In this document: positions 1-8,365 of the stretch, piece by piece
Numbering within the stretch: the first letter of the stretch is position 1
Layout of the letters: each line of letters begins with the position of its first letter
The notes under the pieces: generated by a model
What the model was told of the DNA's origin: nothing
What the model saw: only the letters and a program-made list of their open reading frames with translations
The model's database searches: none
NCBI GenBank assembly: GCA_965213855.1
Contig: CBDCAA010000008.1
Location: forward strand, 1,612,001 to 1,676,000
Direction: 5' to 3'
Length of the DNA stretch: 64,000 nucleotides
DNA from: JBBROS01 sp965213855
GTDB lineage: Bacteria; Pseudomonadota; Alphaproteobacteria; Acetobacterales; Acetobacteraceae
Translations under genes and position numbers: made by a program

Positions 1-1
1 G

Positions 2-577
2 GGCGTGTACAAGCAGTCCAAATACCGGGCCGAGCAGGCCGTGCAGGCGCTGGCCCGCGACGAGGGCGTGCCGGTGGTGATCGTCAACCCGAGCGCCCCG
101 GTCGGCCCCCGCGACATCAAGCCGACGCCCACCGGAAAGATGGTGCTCGATGCCGCGGCCGGGCGCATGCCGGCCTACCTCGACACGGGTCTCAACATCG
201 TTCACTCCGACGACGTCGCGATGGGCCACGTCCTGGCACTGGAGCGCGGCCGGGTCGGCGAATGCTACATCCTGGGCGGGACGGACATGGCGATGCCGGA
301 CATCCTGGCGATGATCGACGACGTGGTGGGCCGGCCCACGGCCCGGCGCGTCCGCCTGCCCAACGCCGCCTTGATTCCGCTCGCGCTCGGCATGGAGGCC
401 GCGGCGCGCGCCTTCAAGATCGAGCCGATGGTCACGCGCGAGATGCTCGCGATGGCGAAGAAGCGCATGTACCACAGCAGCGGGAAGGCGGAGCAGGAGC
501 TGGGCTACACGCACCGGCCGGCCCGCGAGGCGTTCGCCGATGCGATCGCCTGGTTCCGAGACCAGGGCCGGCTATGA
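2..577 (+). CDS. hpnA: Hopanoid-associated sugar epimerase HpnA, 5'-truncated
   Basis: The C-terminal ~191 residues of an extended NAD-dependent epimerase/dehydratase (SDR); the gene begins before the window. The YKQSKYRAE segment at the very start carries the Tyr-x-x-x-Lys catalytic pair of this superfamily, followed by VVIVNPSAPVGPRD and VHSDDVAMGHVLALERG, which are usual for HpnA-type proteins. In hopanoid-producing proteobacteria HpnA is the conserved epimerase at the head of the hpn cluster; its exact substrate is not settled, and a role in side-chain sugar modification is inferred in the literature. Its TGA stop overlaps the ATG of hpnB, so the two are translationally coupled. The GTG at position 5 is a Val codon inside the protein and not a start. 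The assignment rests on both motif and operon context. Confidence 0.88.
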   Translation, partial: GVYKQSKYRAEQAVQALARDEGVPVVIVNPSAPVGPRDIKPTPTGKMVLDAAAGRMPAYLDTGLNIVHSDDVAMGHVLALERGRVGECYILGGTDMAMPDILAMIDDVVGRPTARRVRLPNAALIPLALGMEAAARAFKIEPMVTREMLAMAKKRMYHSSGKAEQELGYTHRPAREAFADAIAWFRDQGRL

Positions 578-1737
578 CCGCCCTCGCCGCGCTCGTGCTG
601 CTGACATGGGCCTATCTGCTCCTGTTCCACGGGCGGTTCTGGTCGGCTGGGCCTGTTTTGCGGGCGAGTGCTGTCGAGTCCTACCCACCCCCGGCCCCTC
701 GCTTCCAGGGAGGGGAGAAGAGATGGCCCTCCATCGACATCGTCATTCCCGCCCGCGACGAGGCCGGGAGTATCGAGGCGACGCTCCGCTCCCTCCTGGC
801 CCAAGACTACTCCGGCCGGTTCCACATCACCCTCGTCGACGACGGTAGCACCGACGGCACCGGCGCGATCGCCCGCGCGATCGGCGACGACCGGCTGACC
901 GTGATCGATGGCGCGCCCCGCCCCGCTGGCTGGAGCGGCAAACTCTGGGCCGTGCAGCAGGGCGTGGCGCAGGGCCGGGCCGAGATCGTCTTGTTGACCG
1001 ACGCCGACATCGTGCATGAACCCGCGCACCTGTCGGCGCTGGTGGCCAGGCTCGACACCGGGCTCGACATGGCGTCCGAAATGGTCGAGCTGCGCTGCAC
1101 GAGCTTGGCGGAGCGCGCCCTGGTGCCGGCCTTCGTGTTCTTCTTCCAGCTCCTCTACCCCTTCGCCCGGGTGAACGATCCGCGCCACCGCACCGCGGCC
1201 GCGGCCGGCGGCGTCGTGCTGCTGCGCCGGGCCGCGCTGGATCGGATCGGCGGCATTGCCAGCCTGGGCGGCGCCCTGATCGACGACGTCGCCCTCGCGT
1301 CGCGATTGAAGCCGCACGGGCCGATCTGGCTCGGCCACGCCGCACTCGCCCGCAGCGTGCGGCCCTACCCGGGTGCGGCCGACATCTGGCGCATGGTCGC
1401 GCGCACCGCCTATGTCCAGCTCCGCTTCTCCCCGCTCCTGCTCGGGGGGACGGTGCTCGGCCTGATGCTGGTCTGGCTCGCCCCGCCCGCGCTCGCCCTG
1501 TTCGCGACCGGCCCGGCCCGCTGGATGGGCGCGCTCGCCTGGCTTGGCTCGGCCCTGTCCTACCTACCCACCCTGCACCGGTTCCGCCAATCGCCGGCCT
1601 GGGCGCTCGCCTTGCCGGGCATCGCCGTCTTCTACCTAGCCGCGACGATCGGCTCCGCCGTCGACCACCATCGCGGCCGCGGCGTCCGCTGGAAGAACCG
1701 CGCCTATCGGGATGCGGGCGGGGGTGCCGGGGCTTGA
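574..1737 (+). CDS. hpnB: Hopene-associated glycosyltransferase HpnB (family 2)
   Basis: Predicted 387-aa membrane-anchored GT-A glycosyltransferase. Residues 1-22 form one hydrophobic segment. The catalytic domain starts at SIDIVIPARDEA (~53-64), with LVDDGSTDGTG (~87-97) and the metal-binding DAD of LTDADI (~141-146); GALIDDVALASRL (~240) corresponds to the acceptor/base region. Three to four hydrophobic helices follow to the C-terminus. The start is the ATG at 574, which overlaps the hpnA stop as ATGA. Residues ~36-50 (SYPPPAPRFQGGEKR) are encoded by a GC-rich palindromic element also seen in hpnE and dnaE2, so this linker looks like an in-frame insertion between the membrane anchor and the catalytic domain. 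HpnB members are conserved in hopanoid operons, but the acceptor is not certain. Confidence 0.9.
   Translation: MTALAALVLLTWAYLLLFHGRFWSAGPVLRASAVESYPPPAPRFQGGEKRWPSIDIVIPARDEAGSIEATLRSLLAQDYSGRFHITLVDDGSTDGTGAIARAIGDDRLTVIDGAPRPAGWSGKLWAVQQGVAQGRAEIVLLTDADIVHEPAHLSALVARLDTGLDMASEMVELRCTSLAERALVPAFVFFFQLLYPFARVNDPRHRTAAAAGGVVLLRRAALDRIGGIASLGGALIDDVALASRLKPHGPIWLGHAALARSVRPYPGAADIWRMVARTAYVQLRFSPLLLGGTVLGLMLVWLAPPALALFATGPARWMGALAWLGSALSYLPTLHRFRQSPAWALALPGIAVFYLAATIGSAVDHHRGRGVRWKNRAYRDAGGGAGA
682..720. repeat. GC-rich palindromic element, copy 1 (inside hpnB)
   Basis: An element reading TACCCACCCCCGGCCCCTC, then GCTTCCAGGGAGGGGAGAAG. It contains the inverted pair GGCCCCTC / GAGGGG-like and matches the reverse complement of the copy at 3933-3975 and the plus strand of the copy at 59115-59184. 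It keeps the hpnB frame open and adds about 15 residues. I infer a REP-like dispersed element tolerated in a linker; copy number elsewhere in the genome is unknown. Confidence 0.6.
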
Positions 1738-2558
1738 GCGTCGAGCACGCCTCCGGCAAGGGCCGCGACGACGAGAACTTCCCGGTCGGCTCGCTGCTCA
1801 TCCGCCCCGCGCTACGCCCGCATGTGCACGCCTTCTACGCGTTCGCCCGCAACGCCGACGACATCGCCGACAGCGCCGACTTGCCCCCGGCCGACAAGCT
1901 TGCCCGCCTGGACGTCATGGAGGCTGTCCTGCTTGGCCGGGCCGATGAAGGTTCGCCAAGTGCCAGCGGGCTCCGGGCCAGCCTGACCGAGACGGGCGTC
2001 GATTCTCGCCATGCCCTGGACCTGCTCGCGGCCTTCCGCCAGGACGCGACCAAGGCGCGTTATGCAAGCTGGGCCGAGCTGCTCGATTACTGCCGGCTCT
2101 CGGCCATGCCGGTCGGCCGCCACGTGCTCGATCTTCATGGCGAAGACCGGGCCACCCACGCGCCCAGCGACGCGCTGTGCGCCGTCCTGCAGGTGCTGAA
2201 CCACCTGCAGGACGGCGCGAAGGACCTGGCCGCGCTCGACCGCTGCTACCTGCCGCTGGACCGGCTCGCCGCCGCCGGCGCGCGCCCGGAGGACTTGGCC
2301 GGACCAGCGGAGACCGCCGGCCTGCGCGAGGTGTTCGACGGCTTGCTGGACGAGTGCGACCGCCTGACGGGCGAAGCGAGCCGCCTGCCGCAGCGTGTCC
2401 GGGACCGCCGGCTGCGCTTGGAATGCGCCGTCATCCTCGGCCTCTCGCGCCGCTTGGCGCGGCGCCTGCGCAACGCCGACCCGGTCGCCGGCCGCGTCAA
2501 GCTGCACAAGCAGGACGTCGCGGCCTCCGTCGTCGGCGCGCTGCGGTTCGCCGCATGA
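1734..2558 (+). CDS. hpnC: Squalene synthase HpnC (hydroxysqualene-forming)
   Basis: A 274-aa trans-isoprenyl diphosphate synthase (head-to-head type). Family knowledge: HpnC converts presqualene diphosphate to hydroxysqualene in the three-step HpnCDE squalene route. The first Asp-rich motif is seen as NADDIADSAD (~40-49), the YCRLSAMPVGRHVLDLHGE region (~120-137) matches the second substrate-binding segment, and the later DGAKDL stretch replaces the second canonical Asp motif. The start is a TTG at 1734 that overlaps the hpnB TGA stop (TTGA). The protein begins ENFPVGS, which is typical of HpnC. Its stop overlaps the ATG of the next gene. Confidence 0.92.
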   Translation: MSVEHASGKGRDDENFPVGSLLIRPALRPHVHAFYAFARNADDIADSADLPPADKLARLDVMEAVLLGRADEGSPSASGLRASLTETGVDSRHALDLLAAFRQDATKARYASWAELLDYCRLSAMPVGRHVLDLHGEDRATHAPSDALCAVLQVLNHLQDGAKDLAALDRCYLPLDRLAAAGARPEDLAGPAETAGLREVFDGLLDECDRLTGEASRLPQRVRDRRLRLECAVILGLSRRLARRLRNADPVAGRVKLHKQDVAASVVGALRFAA

Positions 2559-3049
2559 GCCCCATCACGATCCGCATCCTCGGCGAGGCCGACGCGGAGG
2601 CCTACCGCACGATCCGGCTCCGCGCTCTGCTGGCGGCGCCGGAGGCGTTCGGCTCGCTTTTTGCCCTAGAGGCGGACCGGCCGCTCGCCGACCATGCCGC
2701 TCGCCTCGCCTCGACACGGGTGTTCGCGGCCTATGCGGGGGGCGAGATGGTTGGCATGGCCGGCTTTGCCCGCAACGCGGGGCCGAAGGAGGCGCATAAG
2801 GGCTTCCTCTGGGGGTTCTTCGTCGACCCGGCGACGCGTGGCCGGGGTGTTGGCACAATGCTGCTCGCGGCCGTGCTCGAGCATGCCCGCACCTTGGTCG
2901 AGCAGGTCATGCTGACCGCTGTGGAGGGCAACATGCCCGCCCTGGCATTGTATGAAAAAGCCGGGTTCAGCCGCTACGGGCTCGAGCCCAGGGCCTTGAG
3001 GACGCCGTCCGGCTATGCCAACGAGGTGCTGATGGCGTTGCTGTTCTGA
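2555..3049 (+). CDS. GNAT-family N-acetyltransferase inside the hopanoid operon
   Basis: A 164-aa protein with a GNAT fold: an N-terminal TIRILGEADAEAYRTIRLRAL segment in two parts, strand 4 GFFVDPATRGRGVGTMLL (~87-104) carrying the acetyl-CoA pyrophosphate loop R-G-R-G-V-G-T, and LALYEKAGFSRYG (~129-141) near the C-terminus. The start ATG overlaps the hpnC stop (ATGA), and hpnD begins 28 bases after its stop. The substrate cannot be told from sequence. Its insertion between hpnC and hpnD is not part of the classical hpn core and may be an accessory acquisition. It resembles RimI/ribosomal-type and small-molecule GNATs equally. Confidence 0.85.
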   Translation: MSPITIRILGEADAEAYRTIRLRALLAAPEAFGSLFALEADRPLADHAARLASTRVFAAYAGGEMVGMAGFARNAGPKEAHKGFLWGFFVDPATRGRGVGTMLLAAVLEHARTLVEQVMLTAVEGNMPALALYEKAGFSRYGLEPRALRTPSGYANEVLMALLF

Positions 3050-3077
3050 TGATGGTTGCTCGACACGGTCCGCGCCT

Positions 3078-3920
3078 GTGCCCCCGTTAGGCGCCGCGCC
3101 GGCCGACCTCGCTGCGGTCGGGTCCATCGTCAAGGGCGCGGGGACATCGTTCTACCGCGGCATGAAGGTGCTTCCGCGCGACCGGCGCGCCGCGATGTAT
3201 GCCATCTACGCGTTCTGCCGCATCGTCGACGACGTGGCCGACGAACCGGCGCCGCTGCCCCAGAAGGTCGCCGGGCTGGACGCCTGGCGCAACCGGATCG
3301 AGCGGTTGTATGCCGGCCAGTCCGACGACGCCGTGACGCGCGTGCTCCGGCTGGCGACCGAGCGCTACGCCTTGCGCAAGGCGGACTTCCTTGCCGTGAT
3401 CGATGGCATGGCGATGGATATGCAGGCGATCGTCGCCCCCGACCTCGCCACGCTTGATCTGTATTGCGATCGCGTTGCCGCCGCCGTCGGCCGGCTGAGC
3501 GTGCGCGCCTTCGGGGACGCGTCGCCCGACGCCGACGAGGTCGCCTGGCACCTCGGCCGTGCGTTGCAGCTCACCAACATCCTGCGCGACGTTGCCGAAG
3601 ACGCCAGGCGCGGCCGCCTCTATCTTCCGCAGGAGTGGCTCGGCGACGCCGGCGTGCCGCCCGACCCGGCGAGCGTTCTCGCCCACAAGGCGCTGCCGGC
3701 CCTGTGCGCCCGAATGGCGGCCCAGGCGCACCGCCATTTCGACCAGGCCGCCGCCGCGATGAACCGCTGCGATCCCCGCGCGATGAAGCCCGCCCGGCTG
3801 ATGGCCGCCACCTACGCGGCGCTGCTCGACCGCTTGCAACAGCGCGGCTGGTCCCACCCGGACCAGCCTGTCCGGCTCAGCAAATGGCAGAAACTCTGGA
3901 TTGCGTTGAAGCACCTGTGA
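3078..3920 (+). CDS. hpnD: Presqualene diphosphate synthase HpnD
   Basis: A 280-aa squalene/phytoene synthase-family enzyme. Family knowledge: HpnD condenses two farnesyl diphosphates to presqualene diphosphate, the first step of the HpnDCE pathway. Both Asp-rich motifs are present: FCRIVDDVADEP (~46-57) and TNILRDVAEDARRGRLYLP (~164-182). The GTG at 3078 is the first in-frame start after the preceding gene; the two ATGs at 3049 and 3052 are out of frame. No strong Shine-Dalgarno is visible, so the start is moderately sure. Its TGA overlaps a GTG start of hpnE (GTGA). Confidence 0.93.
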   Translation: MPPLGAAPADLAAVGSIVKGAGTSFYRGMKVLPRDRRAAMYAIYAFCRIVDDVADEPAPLPQKVAGLDAWRNRIERLYAGQSDDAVTRVLRLATERYALRKADFLAVIDGMAMDMQAIVAPDLATLDLYCDRVAAAVGRLSVRAFGDASPDADEVAWHLGRALQLTNILRDVAEDARRGRLYLPQEWLGDAGVPPDPASVLAHKALPALCARMAAQAHRHFDQAAAAMNRCDPRAMKPARLMAATYAALLDRLQQRGWSHPDQPVRLSKWQKLWIALKHL

Positions 3921-5233
3921 GCATCGGCGCGGCTTCCCGCCTCCCGTCCAGGGAGGGGCCAGGGGTGGGTGGAGCGCAGGCGGACCGGCAGGAGTGCCAG
4001 CGCCACGTTCGCCCCGTCCACGTCCACGTCGTGGGCGCTGGCCTGGCCGGCCTCGCCGCCGCGCTCAGCCTCACGGCGGCCGGGGTCCGTGTCACCGTGC
4101 ACGAGGCCGGGCCCCAGGCCGGCGGCCGTTGCCGGTCCTACTTCGACCGTGCGCTCGGCTGCCGCCTCGACAACGGCAACCACCTGCTGCTCTCCGGCAA
4201 CCACGCCACCTTCGCCTTCCTCGACCAGGTGGGCGCCCGCGGCACCCTGACCGGACCCGCCGCCCCGATCTTCCCGTTCATGGACCTGGCCACCGGCGAG
4301 CGCTGGACCGTGCGGCCCAATGCCGGGACGCTGCCCTGGTGGATGCTGGTGCCGGGCCGCCGCGTGCCGGGCATGCGCCTGCGCGACGCTCTCCCGGCCT
4401 TGCGGCTGCACCGGGCCCGGCCCGAGCAGACCGTGGCCGACATCCTTCGGCCCGGCACCCTGTATCGCCGGCTGCTGGAGCCGCTCGCGATCGCCGCGCT
4501 GAACACCCCGCCCGACGAGGGCAGCGCCCGCCTGCTCGGCGCCATCGTGCAGGAGAGCCTGGCAGCCGGTGGCGCGGCTTGTATCCCTGCCTTCCCGCGC
4601 GAGGGACTCTCGGAAAGCTTCATCGACCCGGCTGTCGCCTGGCTTCGATCGCGCGGCGCGGCGGTCCTTACCGGCAGCCGGGTTGCGGAGGTGCAACGCA
4701 GCGAAGACCGTGCGACCGCGCTCGACGGCGTGCCCCTTGGCGCCGACGAGGCGGTCATCCTGGCGGTACCCGCCCCGGTCGCGGCCGCCCTGCTCCCCGG
4801 CCTGGACGGGCCTGACCGCTTCCAGGCCATCCTCAACGTCCATTACCGAATCGACGCCGATCCGGGCGAAGCGGGGTTCATGGGCCTGGTCGGCGGCACG
4901 GCCGAGTGGCTGTTCATCAAGCCTGGCGTCGTCAGCATCACGATCAGCGCGGGAAATCGTGCTTTGGACACACCACCTGAGGCTTTGGCGCAACAGGTGT
5001 GGGGCGATGTGCGTGCTGCATTGCAGCTAGACCAACCTATTCCGGCTCATCGCGTCGTAAAGGAGAAGCGGGCGACGTTCGCCGCGACACCCGCGCAAGA
5101 TGCCCGGCGCCCGGGCACGCGGACCACGCTCGCGAACGTCGGTCTTGCGGGCGACTGGACGGCCACCGGGTTGCCCGCGACGATTGAAGGTGCAATCAGG
5201 TCCGGCCGGGCTGCCGCTGCCGCGTTCCTCTGA
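3917..5233 (+). CDS. hpnE: Hydroxysqualene reductase / squalene-associated FAD desaturase HpnE
   Basis: An amine-oxidase-like FAD flavoprotein. Family knowledge: HpnE reduces hydroxysqualene to squalene. The dinucleotide-binding motif VVGAGLAGLAAALSL (~38-52) is followed by the family's GGRCRSYFD and DNGNHLLLSGN segments; the C-terminal LANVGLAGDWTATGLPATIEG, read in two parts, is the second FAD contact. The GTG at 3917 overlaps the hpnD stop (GTGA) and gives 438 aa, but residues ~6-20 come from a palindromic repeat (RLPSREGPGVGG). A GTG at 3965 would give 422 aa and skip most of it, closer to the usual family length. Either start leaves the FAD domain whole. Confidence 0.92.
   Translation: MSIGAASRLPSREGPGVGGAQADRQECQRHVRPVHVHVVGAGLAGLAAALSLTAAGVRVTVHEAGPQAGGRCRSYFDRALGCRLDNGNHLLLSGNHATFAFLDQVGARGTLTGPAAPIFPFMDLATGERWTVRPNAGTLPWWMLVPGRRVPGMRLRDALPALRLHRARPEQTVADILRPGTLYRRLLEPLAIAALNTPPDEGSARLLGAIVQESLAAGGAACIPAFPREGLSESFIDPAVAWLRSRGAAVLTGSRVAEVQRSEDRATALDGVPLGADEAVILAVPAPVAAALLPGLDGPDRFQAILNVHYRIDADPGEAGFMGLVGGTAEWLFIKPGVVSITISAGNRALDTPPEALAQQVWGDVRAALQLDQPIPAHRVVKEKRATFAATPAQDARRPGTRTTLANVGLAGDWTATGLPATIEGAIRSGRAAAAAFL
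3933..3975. repeat. GC-rich palindromic element, copy 2 (hpnE 5' end)
   Basis: It reads CTTCCCGCCTCCCGTCCAGG, then GAGGGGCCAGGGGTGGGTGGAGC. Its reverse complement aligns with the hpnB copy (CCCACCCC.GGCCCCTC...GGGAG). It lies between the upstream GTG start and the FAD-binding motif of hpnE, so it either encodes an N-terminal extension or lies in the leader, depending on which start is used. Confidence 0.6.
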
Positions 5234-5252
5234 GGTGTTAGTTCAAATCCCC

Positions 5253-7247
5253 ATGCCCCCCGACAGCGTTACGCCAGACCTCATCGACAGCCACGGCGCC
5301 TTTCCCAGCTTGGGTTCGCACAGCGGCATCGCCGCACCGCTCGCGCTCGACCGGGCGCTCGAGGCGGCGATCGAGGGGGCTTCGGCGGCGCTTCTGCGGC
5401 GGCAGAACGCCGATGGCCACTGGGTGTTCGAGCTCGAGGCCGACGCGACGATCCCAGCCGAATACGTGTTGCTGGAGCACTACCTCGACCGGATCGATGA
5501 CGCGCTGCAGGCCAAGATCGGCGTATATCTGCGTCGCATCCAGGGCGAGCACGACGGTTGGCCGCTGTTCCACGATGGCGCCTTCGACATGTCGGCTAGC
5601 GTGAAAGCCTACTTCGCGCTCAAGGCCATCGGCGACAGCCCTGACGCGCCGCATATGGTTCGCGCACGGCGGGCGATCCTGGCCCGCGGCGGCGCCGCCC
5701 GGACCAACGTGTTCACCCGCATCCAGCTCGCACTGTTCGGCCAAGTGCCTTGGCATGCCACGCCGGCCATGCCGGTCGAAATCATGCACTTGCCGCGGTG
5801 GTTCTTCTTCCACCTGAGCAAGGTGTCGTACTGGTCGCGCACAGTGTTGGTGCCGTTGCTGGTGCTGATGGCCTTGAGGCCGCAGGCGCGTAATCCCAGG
5901 CGGATCGGCATCGACGAGTTGTTCGTCGTGCCCGCCGACGCGGTCAGCGACTGGATCCGCGGCCCTTACCGGAGCGCATGGGGCCCGGTGTTCAAGGCCG
6001 TCGACAGCGTCGTGCGCGTCGCCGAGCCGTTGTTCCCCAGGGCGCTGCGGCAGAAGGCGGTCGACCAGGCCGTCGCCTTCGTCACTGAACGGCTCAACGG
6101 CGAGGACGGGCTCGGTGCGATCTATCCCGCCATGGCCAATAGCGTGATGATGTTCGACGCGCTGGGCTATGCGCCCGACCACCCCGACGCCGCCGTCGCC
6201 TGGACCTCGGTCCAGAAGCTGATGGTGCAGACGCCGGAGGAGGCATACTGCCAGCCGTGCCTGTCGCCGATCTGGGACACGAGCCTGGCCGGCCACGCCG
6301 TCGCGGAAGCCGAGGGTGCGGCGACGGGCGAGGTGGACGCTGCCTGCGCCTGGCTGGCCGAGCGCCAGGTGACGGATCTGAAGGGCGACTGGGCCGACAT
6401 CCGCCCGGACGCGCCGCCGGGCGGCTGGGCGTTCCAGTATGCCAACGCGCACTACCCCGACGTCGACGACACCGCCGTGGTCGCGATGCTGCTGCACCGC
6501 AACGGCGATCCGCAGCACCAGGACCGGGTCCTCCGCGCCCGCGATTGGGTGCTCGGGATGCAGAGCAGCAATGGTGGCTGGGGCGCGTTCGACGCGGACA
6601 ACGACCACGACTTCCTCAACCACATCCCCTTCGCCGACCATGGCGCGCTGCTCGACCCGCCGACCGCCGACGTGACGGCCCGCTGCGTCTCGTTCCTCGC
6701 CCAGATCGGGCACGAGGCGGCCGAGCCTGCGATGGCACGCGCGATCGAATATCTCCGTCGCGAGCAGGAGCCGGACGGAAGCTGGTTCGGCCGCTGGGGC
6801 ACTAATTACATCTATGGGACTTGGTCGGTGCTGTGCGCGCTGAATGCTGCCGGGCTCTCGCATGGCGACCCGGCGATCCGCCGCGCGGTCGACTGGTTGC
6901 TGTCCAAGCAACGCGCCGATGGCGGATGGGGCGAGGACGAGGAGAGCTACGCCGACTCGCCGCCCGGCGAATATCGCAGCAGTACGCCCTCGCAAACCGC
7001 CTGGGCCCTGCTTGGCTTGATGGCCGCCGGCGATACCGGTCCGGCGGTTGCCCGGGGCGTCGCCTGGCTGGCCGAAGCACAGGGGGCCGATGGCGAGTGG
7101 GACGAGCAGGCCTACACAGCCGTGGGCTTTCCGAAGGTGTTCTACCTCCGCTACCACGGCTACCGGCTCTTCTTCCCCCTCATGGCGCTCGCTCGGTTCC
7201 GCAACCTCAAGCGGGGCAACCTCGCGCGCGTCGCCTTCGGCTTCTAG
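5253..7247 (+). CDS. shc: Squalene-hopene cyclase
   Basis: A 664-aa terpene cyclase (HpnF) that converts squalene to hopene/hopanol at the inner membrane. The catalytic DxDD motif is seen as PDVDDTAVV with the first Asp at residue ~403. Several QW repeats are visible: QNADGHWVFELE (~50), QSSNGGWGAFD (~441), QEPDGSWFGRWG (~507) and QRADGGWGEDEES (~551), and the YIYGTW segment (~519) is typical. Length matches the family (630-680). The ATG at 5253 is used; a GTG at 5235 right after the hpnE stop would add six residues. It is the last gene of the operon and is followed at once by a strong terminator. Confidence 0.96.
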   Translation: MPPDSVTPDLIDSHGAFPSLGSHSGIAAPLALDRALEAAIEGASAALLRRQNADGHWVFELEADATIPAEYVLLEHYLDRIDDALQAKIGVYLRRIQGEHDGWPLFHDGAFDMSASVKAYFALKAIGDSPDAPHMVRARRAILARGGAARTNVFTRIQLALFGQVPWHATPAMPVEIMHLPRWFFFHLSKVSYWSRTVLVPLLVLMALRPQARNPRRIGIDELFVVPADAVSDWIRGPYRSAWGPVFKAVDSVVRVAEPLFPRALRQKAVDQAVAFVTERLNGEDGLGAIYPAMANSVMMFDALGYAPDHPDAAVAWTSVQKLMVQTPEEAYCQPCLSPIWDTSLAGHAVAEAEGAATGEVDAACAWLAERQVTDLKGDWADIRPDAPPGGWAFQYANAHYPDVDDTAVVAMLLHRNGDPQHQDRVLRARDWVLGMQSSNGGWGAFDADNDHDFLNHIPFADHGALLDPPTADVTARCVSFLAQIGHEAAEPAMARAIEYLRREQEPDGSWFGRWGTNYIYGTWSVLCALNAAGLSHGDPAIRRAVDWLLSKQRADGGWGEDEESYADSPPGEYRSSTPSQTAWALLGLMAAGDTGPAVARGVAWLAEAQGADGEWDEQAYTAVGFPKVFYLRYHGYRLFFPLMALARFRNLKRGNLARVAFGF

Positions 7248-7255
7248 CCACAAGC

Positions 7256-7294
7256 AAAAGGCCCGTTCCGACCGTTGTCGGAACAGGCCTTTTT
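7256..7294 (+). terminator. Rho-independent terminator of the hopanoid operon
   Basis: The hairpin has arms AAAAGGCCCGTTCCGAC and GTCGGAACAGGCCTTTT with one C-A mismatch and a 4-base loop, followed by T residues. The A-tract before the left arm makes it symmetrical, so it could also stop the convergent response-regulator transcript on the minus strand. Confidence 0.9.
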
Positions 7295-7321
7295 GAGGGC
7301 TCGGGTGAAGTGATCGATGGG

Positions 7322-8074
7322 CTACGCGGCGTCGTCGGGCGCCCGGAGGAGATATCCGGCACCGCGGATGGAGTGGATCAGCGCCGCCCCGCCCTCGTCC
7401 GGCGGCAGCTTCTGGCGCAAACTGAAGACCAGCTGGTCAACGCTCCGGTCCTCGGGGCGCCAGGGGCGGCGCAGTGCGGCCTCCGACAGCGCGTCTCGCG
7501 ACACCGCCTGACCGTTCGCCGCCGCCAGCACTTCGAGCAGCGTGAACTCCGCCGATGTAAGCTGCAGGCGCTGCCCGTCCATGGTCGTCACCGAGCGGAG
7601 GAGCGTGTTGATCCGGATCGGCCCGACGACGAGCGACTCCCGGGTGCGCGGCGACAGCTTGGGCTCCTCCTTGCGGTTGAGGCGGCGATGCACCGCACGG
7701 ATGCGGGCGATCATCTCACGCATCCGCGGCGGCTTGACGATATAGTCGTCGGCCCCGAGCTCGAGGCCGACGATGCGGTCGGCCTCCTCCCCCATCCCGC
7801 TCACGACGATCACGCCGCACGTCTTCTGGTCGGCAAAGAAAGAGATCAGGTCGACGCCGTTAGTATCGGGCAGCTCCAAATCGACCAAAACGATGTCCGG
7901 CTTGAACGTCGCCTTGAGCGCCATCCCCCTTGCACCGGTCCCGGCACAGGCGACACTCATGCCCGAGCGTTCGATGCCACGAACCATCGCGGCCGCGACC
8001 GCTTCGTCATCCTCGATCAGTAGAACCCGCGGGTTGGACAGAACACCCTCGGCATCGGGCTTGGCTACATGCAT
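7322..8074 (-). CDS. OmpR/PhoB-family response regulator
   Basis: A 250-aa two-component transcription factor. The N-terminal receiver (~15-130) shows the acidic pair in LLIEDDEAV (~18-26), the phospho-acceptor Asp65 in VLVDLELPD, and Lys114 in YIVKPP. The C-terminal winged helix (~150-245) shows TSAEFTLLEVLAAANG and SVDQLVFSLRQKL, ending IRGAGYLL as in OmpR/PhoB. No partner kinase is adjacent; the nearest kinase is the hybrid one at 21.3 kb. It converges on the hopanoid operon and shares the terminator there. ATG start; the leader contains a long AT-rich stretch unlike the rest of the window. Confidence 0.9.
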   Translation of the reverse strand: MHVAKPDAEGVLSNPRVLLIEDDEAVAAAMVRGIERSGMSVACAGTGARGMALKATFKPDIVLVDLELPDTNGVDLISFFADQKTCGVIVVSGMGEEADRIVGLELGADDYIVKPPRMREMIARIRAVHRRLNRKEEPKLSPRTRESLVVGPIRINTLLRSVTTMDGQRLQLTSAEFTLLEVLAAANGQAVSRDALSEAALRRPWRPEDRSVDQLVFSLRQKLPPDEGGAALIHSIRGAGYLLRAPDDAA

Positions 8075-8365
8075 CGATCGTCCCCCAAGGTATCAACCTT
8101 ATTTGAACCCTAGCATGATTTAACCTATTGCCAATATTCGCTTGACATCTAAATCGTGAAATTCGTGTCAATAAGCGCCCAAGAAATGTCAGCAACCCTT
8201 AGGCTCGTCAGCGATCAGCCGATCAAGTTCTGACACAACCGCCGATGTTGCTTCTCAAAACGCAATGGCCCCGAAAAGTTCCGAGACTTTTGAGTGATTT
8301 AGAGACACAGCGCTTCAGCCTGCCAATTGCAGTCATTTCGAATACGAATGCAGCCGACTCGACGG
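8075..8365. other. AT-rich intergenic region upstream of the response regulator
   Basis: No gene seen. The region is markedly richer in A+T than its surroundings. It holds an inverted pair TTGACA (8142-8147) and TGTCAA (8166-8171) 18 bases apart, each reading as a -35 hexamer on one strand. No good -10 hexamer is placed at 17 bases on either strand, so promoter calls here are weak. Confidence 0.3.

Noticed and set aside
5238..5252. GTTCAAATCC, a tRNA T-loop-like sequence upstream of shc
   Set aside because: The flanking bases do not form a T-stem, and there is no D-arm, anticodon arm or acceptor pairing around it.
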